From: Coprenecus sp964640305
Lineage (GTDB): Bacteria; Bacteroidota; Bacteroidia; Bacteroidales; UBA932
Direction: 5' to 3'
DNA: 24,503 nucleotides
Assembly (NCBI GenBank): GCA_964640305.1
Contig: CAZXFF010000029.1
Span: 1-24,503, forward strand
A model generated the notes under the pieces. It ran no database searches, was not told where the DNA came from, and saw only the letters and a program-made list of their open reading frames with translations. The position numbers and the translations under genes were made by a program. Within the stretch, counting starts at the first letter, position 1, and each line of letters opens with the position of its first letter. This document shows positions 1-6,657 of this stretch, in pieces.

Positions 1-79
1 TAGAATCTATAAGATCTTTGGATAACTTAAACACGGAACTTTGCAGGTGAGCCAATAAATTTTAACCGAATTACAAAAC

Positions 80-1147
80 ATGAAATCAAGATTTATTCTA
101 ATTGCAGCACTTTCACTTTTCTTTGCTGCCTCTTGTTCTGTCGAACAGTCTGAACTTACATTGGACAATATGAATGGTACTGCACTTCTGACCGGCAAGG
201 TCACGTATGATGCAGGATCCGTATTGGAAGACGGAGGCATCAGCCCCGCTAACATCCTTCCGGCATCGAACCAGACAGTCGTGGTAAAGGTATCCAATGC
301 CAGCTATCTCGGTGATCCGGATATGGGAGGATATCAGATCTTCACTGATACCACGGATGCAGAAGGAATGTATTCCATTGAAATTCCGGTGACAGAGACA
401 ATGCCGGTCGAAGCAGAGATTTCCGTTGTGCCTTTCAAGGCTGTGTGGAGTTATGACATCAATGGGGAAATAATCAATATCAATGATGTCCTTTACGAAG
501 ATTTATACGGTGCTACGGTATCCGTAGGCAACAAAGGCATAGTAGAGGAAGACATTGTGATGTTTACGTCGTATGTTCCGGAAATGGAACTTACAGAGTC
601 CCATACGGTATCAGGTACAGTTTATCTGCCGTCATGGACCAACGGACAATTCCTGCAATGGGAACCTGACAAAACGGTGACAAACAAGGAATTCGATTTA
701 CAGGTAGAATTGGTGGTTGGCAAAATGATCAGTGAAAACGGATACATTCAGCAGTATTCCATAGAATACAACATCAAGACCGACAACCAGGGTGAATACG
801 AGCAGACAGTCAAACTTCCTGCAGATATATGGGATAACGTTGGCACAGAGGTCGGAAACTATTATGCACGGATCACAATCCGCAACAAGCCTCTTGCAGT
901 AAATGACTTCCTGAACAGATTCCAGTATGTGGACAATTCATGGGACAGCCAGACTGTAAGCGTGCTGTATCCCCAGATAGAACGCGTACTTGTCCTTGAT
1001 GTGAATGATGCGGTTCTTGAAAACGTAATCGACTTCAATTTCCTCTATGAGTCTCAGCTTCTTATGAAACCCACTGATGTTTATGGGATCGGACTTTTTG
1101 AGAAGAACGGCAAGGCAATCAAATCTTCCAACCCCTTCAACTGGTAA
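80..1147 (+). CDS. Putative surface or periplasmic lipoprotein, two beta-rich domains, function unknown
   Basis: The 355-residue product starts with a lipoprotein signal peptide: a basic n-region, a hydrophobic core, and an Ala-Ala-Ser-Cys lipobox with Cys19 as the predicted lipidation site. The mature part is beta-rich and seems to hold two related units. Each begins with a Gly-Thr/Lys-Val strand and contains a 'D-x-x-G-x-Y' turn like that of carboxypeptidase-regulatory-like (transthyretin-type) folds: roughly residues 35-115 (DAEGMYSIEIP) and 175-270 (DNQGEYEQTVKLP). I do not recognise the family. The next gene, 15 bases downstream, encodes an outer-membrane barrel, so a surface lipoprotein partnered with a barrel is a fair inference but not proven. 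Only a weak promoter match lies upstream (TTTG at 17-20, GAACTTTG at 36-43, spacing too short). No enzyme motif is visible. Confidence 0.75.
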   Translation: MKSRFILIAALSLFFAASCSVEQSELTLDNMNGTALLTGKVTYDAGSVLEDGGISPANILPASNQTVVVKVSNASYLGDPDMGGYQIFTDTTDAEGMYSIEIPVTETMPVEAEISVVPFKAVWSYDINGEIININDVLYEDLYGATVSVGNKGIVEEDIVMFTSYVPEMELTESHTVSGTVYLPSWTNGQFLQWEPDKTVTNKEFDLQVELVVGKMISENGYIQQYSIEYNIKTDNQGEYEQTVKLPADIWDNVGTEVGNYYARITIRNKPLAVNDFLNRFQYVDNSWDSQTVSVLYPQIERVLVLDVNDAVLENVIDFNFLYESQLLMKPTDVYGIGLFEKNGKAIKSSNPFNW

Positions 1148-1162
1148 TCAAATACAAATGTT

Positions 1163-2050
1163 ATGAGAAAATTTGGAATTTTATTTGTGCTGTTGCTGGC
1201 ATCCACAGCTGTTTTTGCAGAAAATGCACGAGAAAAGGAAGATTATCTACCTAAGGCAGGTGAATTCGGATTCTCGGTAAGTATGAACCCGCTGATACAG
1301 GATCTTGCATATGTTTTCAACAGTAGTGTAACTTCCCCTTCCGGTGCTTTGGGCGGAGGTCTGGCATATAATCCTCTGGGATTTTCCTCCCCCTTGGTTT
1401 CAATATCCGGAAAGTATCTCCTCACAGATAACTTTGCATTGAGGATGAATGTCGGCTGGATGTATTCCAACAGAAGCAATAATTTCTTTGTCAGGGATGA
1501 TGCGGCCTTCATCGTGGATCCTTTGTCCCAGTCCAAGGTGGTTGACAATTTCACTTCAAACAATGCGGGCGCCAGCTTTATGTTCGGCGGTGAATACCGT
1601 GTGGGCAAAGGACGCGTCCAGGGAGTATTCGGAGGTGGCCTGATGTATGCATTTTCAGTCGGTTCCGGCAAGTATTCGTATGGAAATGCGATATCGTCAC
1701 TGAATACGAATCCGTCAATGGAATCCTCCTTCCCTGTACCTGATGCCAAACCCGGATTCTATAGCCAGAGGTATCTTTCCCAGTACACAGAGGATCCGGT
1801 ACATTCTTTCGGACTGGTTCTGTTTGCGGGTGTAGAGTGGTTTGTAGCGCCTAAAATATCACTTGGAGCAGAAGTCAATGTTTCAGCGCTGTACCTGTGG
1901 GCATCAGAATGCTATTACAAAGCAGAAGGTTACAATTTTACAAGCGGTCAGGTAGAAGAGTGGACAGAAGTATATTCCCCCCGTTCTTCAGGCTTCGATT
2001 TCGGAACCAGGAACCTTGGTGCAAATCTCAGTCTGAATTTCTATTTCTGA
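1163..2050 (+). CDS. Putative outer-membrane beta-barrel protein
   Basis: The 295-residue product has a clear Sec signal peptide with a likely cut after Ala19 (STAVFA/ENARE). The rest is rich in alternating hydrophobic and polar stretches with many Gly and aromatic residues, such as GASFMFGGEYRVGKGRVQG and FGLVLFAGVEWFVAPKISL. It ends in LNLSLNFYF-like residues (last residue Phe), as expected for a BAM-dependent barrel beta-signal. Size and pattern suggest an 8- to 10-strand barrel of the general outer-membrane-protein type. It lies 15 bases after the lipoprotein gene and is followed by a strong terminator, so the two form a small operon. No specific family is recognised; a structural or adhesive role, or a partner of the lipoprotein, are all possible. 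Confidence 0.75.
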   Translation: MRKFGILFVLLLASTAVFAENAREKEDYLPKAGEFGFSVSMNPLIQDLAYVFNSSVTSPSGALGGGLAYNPLGFSSPLVSISGKYLLTDNFALRMNVGWMYSNRSNNFFVRDDAAFIVDPLSQSKVVDNFTSNNAGASFMFGGEYRVGKGRVQGVFGGGLMYAFSVGSGKYSYGNAISSLNTNPSMESSFPVPDAKPGFYSQRYLSQYTEDPVHSFGLVLFAGVEWFVAPKISLGAEVNVSALYLWASECYYKAEGYNFTSGQVEEWTEVYSPRSSGFDFGTRNLGANLSLNFYF

Positions 2051-2083
2051 TAAATCGGCTTATTAGCTTATTCTGACTTTTTT

Positions 2084-2114
2084 GCAGCCCGGATTTTCCC
2101 GGGCTGCTTTTTTT
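2084..2114 (+). terminator. Rho-independent terminator after the lipoprotein/barrel pair
   Basis: A 9-bp perfect GC-rich stem (GCAGCCCGG / CCGGGCTGC) with a 6-base loop is followed by seven T. It sits 34 bases after the barrel stop codon and separates this operon from nfnAB. Confidence 0.85.
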
Positions 2115-2126
2115 ATTTCCAGGTAT

Positions 2127-2156
2127 TTTGAATTTCTAAACTTTATTTTATCTTCG
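2127..2156 (+). promoter_or_regulatory. Putative Bacteroidota promoter for nfnA
   Basis: TTTG at 2127-2130 and TATCTTCG at 2149-2156 are 18 bases apart and resemble the Bacteroides -33/-7 consensus (TTTG, about 19-21 bases, TAnnTTTG), with one mismatch in the -7 box. The position, about 30 bases before the nfnA ATG and just after a terminator, supports the call. Confidence 0.45.
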
Positions 2157-2187
2157 CAGTGGAAGCATAACAAATTCCATTTAGCCT

Positions 2188-3039
2188 ATGTACAGAATAT
2201 TGAAGAAACAGATCCTTACACCTGCCATCTGTCTGATGGATGTGGAAGCTCCGCGCCTTGCGGCTTCAGCCATGCCGGGGCAGTTCCTAATTGTCCGAGC
2301 TGATGAAAAAAGCGAAAGAGTACCGTTGACCATTTGTGATTATGACAGGGAGAAAGGCTGTATAACCATCGTCACCCAAATCGTAGGCGCATCTACCAAA
2401 CTGTTGTGCAGTTACGAAGAGGGCGATTCTTTTGCGGATGTGGTAGGACCTCTCGGACAGCCGTCGGAGTTTGTGCATATGGATAGCCAGAAATTGTCCG
2501 GAATGCGTTTTCTCTTTATAGCCGGCGGACTTGGGACAGCTCCTGTATATCCTCAGGTAAAATATCTGCATAATGCCGGCGCGAAAGTAGATGTAATCAT
2601 AGGTGCAAGGAACAGGGACCTTATGATAATGGAAGAGGAGATGAAAGCTGTATGCGACAATCTCTATCTGTGTACTGATGACGGGTCTAAAGGAGAAAAG
2701 GGGCTGGTTACTGAGGTGATGGGCAGACTCCTGGATGCAGGTGAAAAATATGACCAGGCGGTGGCCATAGGGCCTATGGTCATGATGAAGTTCGTGACAC
2801 TGAAAGGGCGTGAGTATGGTATACCTTTGATAGTCAGTCTTAACACGTTGATGGTGGACGGGACCGGTATGTGCGGTGCATGCCGTGTCACGATAGCCGG
2901 GAAGACCCGTTTTGCATGCGTGGACGGACCGGAATTCAATGCCTACGATGTGGATTTCGATGAAGCAATCAGAAGGCAGGGAATGTACAAAAGCATAGAA
3001 ATTGAAAAAGATCATAAATGCCGCATAGGCTTGCATTAA
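2188..3039 (+). CDS. nfnA: NADH-dependent ferredoxin:NADP+ oxidoreductase, small subunit (NfnA)
   Basis: This 283-residue protein belongs to the ferredoxin-NADP reductase / dihydroorotate-dehydrogenase electron-transfer-subunit family. The N-terminal part is the FAD-binding beta-barrel (PGQFLIVRADEKSERVPLTI, about residues 30-50). A nucleotide-binding segment, FIAGGLGTAPVYPQVKYLH, follows at about 110-130. Near the C-terminus the [2Fe-2S] ligand set is visible: Cys229-x2-Cys232-x11-Cys244 in MCGACRVTIAGKTRFACVDG. In the family this subunit binds NAD(H), FAD and a 2Fe-2S cluster and pairs with the GltD-like NfnB to bifurcate electrons between NADPH, NAD+ and ferredoxin. The adjacent nfnB, 14 bases downstream, supports Nfn over PyrK or a lone sulfide dehydrogenase subunit, although older annotations use SudB for the same family. 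The protein is expected to be cytoplasmic. Confidence 0.88.
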   Translation: MYRILKKQILTPAICLMDVEAPRLAASAMPGQFLIVRADEKSERVPLTICDYDREKGCITIVTQIVGASTKLLCSYEEGDSFADVVGPLGQPSEFVHMDSQKLSGMRFLFIAGGLGTAPVYPQVKYLHNAGAKVDVIIGARNRDLMIMEEEMKAVCDNLYLCTDDGSKGEKGLVTEVMGRLLDAGEKYDQAVAIGPMVMMKFVTLKGREYGIPLIVSLNTLMVDGTGMCGACRVTIAGKTRFACVDGPEFNAYDVDFDEAIRRQGMYKSIEIEKDHKCRIGLH

Positions 3040-3053
3040 CGGAGATATACAAA

Positions 3054-4442
3054 ATGGCAAACAGAATACCCAGAGTGCCGGTCAGGGAACAGGAACCGGC
3101 TGTGAGAGCAAAGAATTTCGACGAAGTATGCTATGGCTACAATGAACAGGAAGCTATCCTGGAAGCCTCCCGTTGCCTCAATTGCAAGAAACCGAAATGC
3201 GTGGAAGCTTGTCCTGTTGCCATCAGGATTCCGCAGTTCATTTCCAAAGTGGCAGAAGGGGATTTCAGGGAGGCTGCAAGAATCATATCCTTGGACAGTT
3301 CCTTGCCGGCTGTGTGCGGCAGGGTTTGTCCTCAGGAAACACAGTGCGAAGGCTCCTGCATCCTTGGAGTTAAATCCGAGCCGGTAGCAATAGGCAAACT
3401 GGAACGTTTTGTGGCAGACTGGAGCAGACTGAACGGAGTAAGGTTCGCCGAGAAATCTGAGGCTAACGGTATAAAGGTAGCTGTAGTCGGCAGCGGTCCT
3501 GCCGGTCTGGCCTGTGCTTCCGATCTGGCAAAGGCAGGGTATGATGTTACGGTCTTTGAGGTGCTCCATAAGGCCGGAGGGGTGCTGCAGTACGGTATCC
3601 CGGAGTTTCGTCTTCCCAAACATGAGGTCGTGGAATATGAGGTAGAGAATGTTAGGCATCTTGGGGTCAAGATCGAGACGGACGTTGTTGTAGGCCGTAC
3701 GGTAACCATAGACGATCTGCTCGGGAAAGAAGATTTCAAGGCGGTATTCATCGGTTCAGGCGCCGGACTTCCCAAATTCATGGGAATTCCTGGTGAGAAT
3801 CTGAACGGTGTATTCTCTGCGAACGAATTCCTGACCAGGAACAATCTGATGCATGCATACGACCCTTCTTATGATACCCCCATTTTTTCCGGAAAGAAAG
3901 TGATCGTAGTCGGAGGCGGCAATGTAGCAATGGATGCCGCCCGTACTGCGCTGCGGTTGGGTTCAGAAGTTACAATAGTATACCGTCGTACTGAGAAAGA
4001 ACTTCCGGCGAGAGTAGAAGAGGTGCATCATGCAAAGGAAGAAGGTATAGAATTCAGGATGTTGACAAATCCTGTAGAAATACTGGGTGATGAAAAAGGA
4101 TGGGTGAAAGGTATGCGCTGCATACGTATGGAATTAGGTGAACCCGATGCATCCGGTCGCCGTTCTCCTGTCGCAGTGGAAGGGTCCGATTTTGAAATAG
4201 AAGCGGATACCGTAATCATGTCATTGGGGACTTCTCCCAATCCCATGATAGCCCGTTCTACCCCGGGGCTGGATGTGAACAAATGGGGATGTATTGTCGC
4301 CGATGAAGACGGGGCAACTTCCCGCCCTCTGGTTTATGCCGGAGGGGATGCCGTTACCGGAGCCGCAACAGTGATTCTCGCCATGGGGGCAGGCCGCCGT
4401 GCCGCCGCAGCCATTGACAAGGCTCTTTCGGAAGGCAAGTAG
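3054..4442 (+). CDS. nfnB: NADH-dependent ferredoxin:NADP+ oxidoreductase, large subunit (NfnB, GltD/GltA-like)
   Basis: The start is placed at the ATG at 3054 (MANRIPRVPVREQEP, the usual N-terminus of this family), which has GGAG nine bases upstream. An in-frame ATG at 3018 lies inside nfnA and only adds an unrelated 12-residue tail. The 462-residue protein has two N-terminal cysteine groups for [4Fe-4S] clusters (CLNCKKPKCVEACP, then CGRVCPQETQCEGSC). These are followed by a Rossmann FAD site (GSGPAGLACASDLAKAGYDV), a pyridine-nucleotide site (GGGNVAMDAARTALRLG, with YRR downstream) and a C-terminal FAD contact (YAGGDAVTGAATVILAMGAG). The same fold occurs in the glutamate synthase small subunit, but no large GltB gene is adjacent while NfnA is, so NfnB is the better call. 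It is the NADPH-oxidising half of the bifurcating complex. Confidence 0.9.
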   Translation: MANRIPRVPVREQEPAVRAKNFDEVCYGYNEQEAILEASRCLNCKKPKCVEACPVAIRIPQFISKVAEGDFREAARIISLDSSLPAVCGRVCPQETQCEGSCILGVKSEPVAIGKLERFVADWSRLNGVRFAEKSEANGIKVAVVGSGPAGLACASDLAKAGYDVTVFEVLHKAGGVLQYGIPEFRLPKHEVVEYEVENVRHLGVKIETDVVVGRTVTIDDLLGKEDFKAVFIGSGAGLPKFMGIPGENLNGVFSANEFLTRNNLMHAYDPSYDTPIFSGKKVIVVGGGNVAMDAARTALRLGSEVTIVYRRTEKELPARVEEVHHAKEEGIEFRMLTNPVEILGDEKGWVKGMRCIRMELGEPDASGRRSPVAVEGSDFEIEADTVIMSLGTSPNPMIARSTPGLDVNKWGCIVADEDGATSRPLVYAGGDAVTGAATVILAMGAGRRAAAAIDKALSEGK

Positions 4443-4502
4443 TAAAACCATGCGGCGGAATGCTGCCGAATGTTTCATCCTATAGAATCCATATGTGATA
4501 TC

Positions 4503-4536
4503 AGGCTGCTCTGTTTCGTCAGTAGCAGCCTCTTTT
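4503..4536 (+). terminator. Rho-independent terminator after nfnAB
   Basis: AGGCTGCT (4503-4510) pairs with AGCAGCCT (4524-4531). The stem extends through CTG/CAG across a one-base bulge, with a 6-base loop, and is followed by a short T-rich tail (CTTTT). It lies about 60 bases after the nfnB stop. Confidence 0.7.
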
Positions 4537-4690
4537 ATATGTTTGTCCTTTGCGGTATTTGGGGTAATAGACTGATTAAGAAGATAATATACTGCTTGGT
4601 GTTTATAGGCAGACCGGTGCTGCAAGTGCTCTTAACAATCCGGACTAAGCCATCAATGGGGTACGTCCTTTTGTCATGATGATGGGGTAA

Positions 4691-4723
4691 ATTGTGTTTT
4701 TTATGGAAAAATTCGTACCTTTG
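4691..4723 (+). promoter_or_regulatory. Putative promoter of the etfBA-acyl-CoA dehydrogenase-dpp11 operon
   Basis: TACCTTTG at 4716-4723 matches the TAnnTTTG -7 consensus exactly. An ATTG at 4691-4694, 21 bases upstream, is a weak -33 element. It ends 23 bases before the etfB ATG. Confidence 0.6.
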
Positions 4724-4746
4724 CGGGGATAAATGTATTAAGCCTA

Positions 4747-5619
4747 ATGAACGCAAAATTGAAAATCGTGGTTCTGGCAAAGCAAGTGCCGGACACAAGG
4801 AATGTGGGTAAAGATGCGATGAAAGAGGACGGAACGGTAAACCGTTCGGCTCTTCCTGCAATCTTCAACCCCGAAGACATGAACGCCCTCGAACAGGCGT
4901 TGCGAATCAAGGATAAAATCAAGGATTCTGAAATCCAGTTGCTTACAATGGGGCCGGGAAGGGCTGCGGATATAATCCGCGAAGGCCTTTTCAGAGGTGC
5001 AGACGGCGGTGTGCTTCTGACTGACAGGAAATTCGCAGGGGCGGACACACTGGCTACCTCCTATGCGATATCCCAGGCAGTAAGGAAAATGAATCCTGAT
5101 ATCATAGTTGCCGGCCGTCAGGCTATAGACGGGGATACTGCCCAGGTGGGTCCTCAGGTTGCTGAGAAGCTCGGATGGCCGCAGATTACATATGCCGAAG
5201 AGATTCTCGACATCGATGAGAAGAGTGTTACTGTACGCAGGCGTCTTGAAAGAGGTGTGGAAGTTGTCAAGGCACCACTGCCTGTCCTGGTTACCGTGAC
5301 AGGATCTGCTGCGCCATGCCGTCCGCGTCATGCAAAGCAGCTTATGAAGTACAAATCTGCCCGCACTGTTTCGGAGTCACAGGCAGAGAATGCAGAATAT
5401 GCAGCTTCGAACAGCTGTTCAGGTTATGTGATTCCCGAATGGGGGTTTGCCGAGATCGGCGGCGAGGAAAGCAGCTACGGAATGTCAGGCTCGCCTACCA
5501 AGGTGAAGAAAATCGAAAATATAATCCTGCAGGCGAAGGAGTCAAGGACTCTGACTTCGTCCGATACCGACATTGATTCTTTGGTAAAGGAACTGATAGC
5601 AAGCCACACAATCGGATAA
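4747..5619 (+). CDS. etfB: Electron transfer flavoprotein, beta subunit (EtfB)
   Basis: The 290-residue protein starts with the family hallmark KIVVLAKQVPDTRN and carries NPEDMNALEQALRIKD (about residues 42-57), the usual EtfB nucleotide-binding-fold region. VAGRQAIDGDTAQVGPQVAE (about 120-140) is also a classical EtfB block. EtfB forms a heterodimer with EtfA and binds AMP in ordinary Etf or a second FAD in bifurcating Etf. I cannot tell which from the motifs visible here. It is the first gene of a four-gene run with etfA (18 bases downstream), an acyl-CoA dehydrogenase and an S46 peptidase, and is the expected electron partner of that dehydrogenase in the cytoplasm. Confidence 0.93.
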   Translation: MNAKLKIVVLAKQVPDTRNVGKDAMKEDGTVNRSALPAIFNPEDMNALEQALRIKDKIKDSEIQLLTMGPGRAADIIREGLFRGADGGVLLTDRKFAGADTLATSYAISQAVRKMNPDIIVAGRQAIDGDTAQVGPQVAEKLGWPQITYAEEILDIDEKSVTVRRRLERGVEVVKAPLPVLVTVTGSAAPCRPRHAKQLMKYKSARTVSESQAENAEYAASNSCSGYVIPEWGFAEIGGEESSYGMSGSPTKVKKIENIILQAKESRTLTSSDTDIDSLVKELIASHTIG

Positions 5620-5620
5620 C

Positions 5621-5640
5621 GTAAAGGAGGAAAGAAAATG
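5621..5640 (+). promoter_or_regulatory. Strong Shine-Dalgarno before etfA
   Basis: AAAGGAGG ends seven bases before the etfA ATG at 5638. This near-perfect anti-16S match stands out because most genes in the window lack any recognisable Shine-Dalgarno, as is usual in Bacteroidota. It fixes the etfA start. Confidence 0.7.
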
Positions 5641-6651
5641 AATAATATTATAGTATATTGTGAAACCGACGGCGGACGCCTCTGTGATGTGAGCCTTGAA
5701 CTTATGACCAAGGCCCGTGACCTTGCCGCTTCCCTCTCTTGCGATGTGGAAGCCCTGTTGATCGGTTATAATGTCAGGAATCTGGCTGAAGAACTATATA
5801 CCTACGGAGCCAAAAAAGTACATCTGGCAGAAGATCCCAGACTGGAATATTTCAGGACCATGCCTTATGCTGCCATAACCATTGACCTGTTCCGCAGGGA
5901 ACAACCCCAGATTGCCCTCTTCGGTGCAACATCTGTGGGCAGGGACCTTGCTCCCCGCGTTTCCAGCGCACTCCATAGCGGACTTACAGCCGACTGTACA
6001 AGTCTGGAAATAGGTGACCACAAGGACAAGGAAAAAGAATATACCAATCTGCTGTACCAGATCCGCCCGGCATTCGGTGGCAACATCATTGCGACCATCG
6101 TCAATCCCGAACACCGTCCGCAGATGGCAACAGTGAGGGAAGGTGTAATGAAGAAATCCCCGCTCAGCACACCTGTAGCCGGTACAGTTTCCGCTATTGA
6201 TGTGAATTCTGTACTGAAAGACAGCGATCTGACGGTAGAAATAATCGAAAGGGAGATCGAAGAAAGGAAAATCGACATCAAGGGAGCCCAGATCATCGTA
6301 GCCGGAGGTTTTGGTGTCGGAAGCAAAGAGAACTTCGACCTTATCTTCGAACTCGCAAAGACTCTCGGGGCAGAAGTCGGAGCATCACGCGCCGCGGTGG
6401 ATGCCGGATTTGCAGACCACGCACGTCAGATCGGCCAGACCGGTGTGACAGTAAGGCCTAAACTGTTCATTTCCTGCGGTATCTCAGGACAGATCCAGCA
6501 TACTGCCGGTATGGACCAGTCAGCCATGATCATTTCAATCAACAATGACCCGGAGGCACCGATCCATAAAATTGCAGACTATGCAATAATCGGCGATTTG
6601 AATGTGGTTATTCCGAAGCTTATCAAGTCTTACAAACAAAACAGCAAATAA
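5638..6651 (+). CDS. etfA: Electron transfer flavoprotein, alpha subunit (EtfA)
   Basis: The 337-residue product has an N-terminal EtfA nucleotide-binding-like domain and a C-terminal FAD domain. Visible FAD-site blocks are GASRAAVDAGFADHARQIGQ (about 247-266), PKLFISCGISGQIQHTAGM and NNDPEAPIHKIADYAIIGDL, all typical of EtfA. The block normally written GGRG reads GGFG here (Phe225), so an Arg that lies near the flavin in characterised Etfs is replaced. The second conserved Arg, 26 residues later (Arg251, in SRAAVD), is kept. With EtfB it carries electrons between the acyl-CoA dehydrogenase encoded six bases downstream and a further acceptor: a quinone oxidoreductase, or NAD+/ferredoxin if bifurcating. 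The start is set by a strong Shine-Dalgarno. Confidence 0.93.
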   Translation: MNNIIVYCETDGGRLCDVSLELMTKARDLAASLSCDVEALLIGYNVRNLAEELYTYGAKKVHLAEDPRLEYFRTMPYAAITIDLFRREQPQIALFGATSVGRDLAPRVSSALHSGLTADCTSLEIGDHKDKEKEYTNLLYQIRPAFGGNIIATIVNPEHRPQMATVREGVMKKSPLSTPVAGTVSAIDVNSVLKDSDLTVEIIEREIEERKIDIKGAQIIVAGGFGVGSKENFDLIFELAKTLGAEVGASRAAVDAGFADHARQIGQTGVTVRPKLFISCGISGQIQHTAGMDQSAMIISINNDPEAPIHKIADYAIIGDLNVVIPKLIKSYKQNSK

Positions 6652-6657
6652 GTAGCC

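Larger units (their letters stand above)
4443..4746 (+). other. Intergenic region between nfnB and etfB
   Basis: This stretch of about 300 bases holds the nfnB terminator (4503-4536), a perfect TAnnTTTG-type box right after it (TATGTTTG, 4538-4545) and the likely etfB promoter (4691-4723). Between about 4546 and 4690 I find no convincing reading frame, and only weak hairpins, the clearest being CCAT/ATGG inside GGAC/GTCC near 4640-4670. It may simply be a spacer. Confidence 0.6.

Noticed and set aside
3018..3053. Upstream ATG for nfnB at 3018
   Set aside because: It lies within nfnA and adds residues not seen in the family. The ATG at 3054 has a Shine-Dalgarno and the expected MANRIP start.
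2287..3060. 257-codon minus-strand frame opposite nfnA
   Set aside because: It is fully antisense to nfnA and rich in His, Tyr and Cys without motifs, which is typical of a shadow frame.
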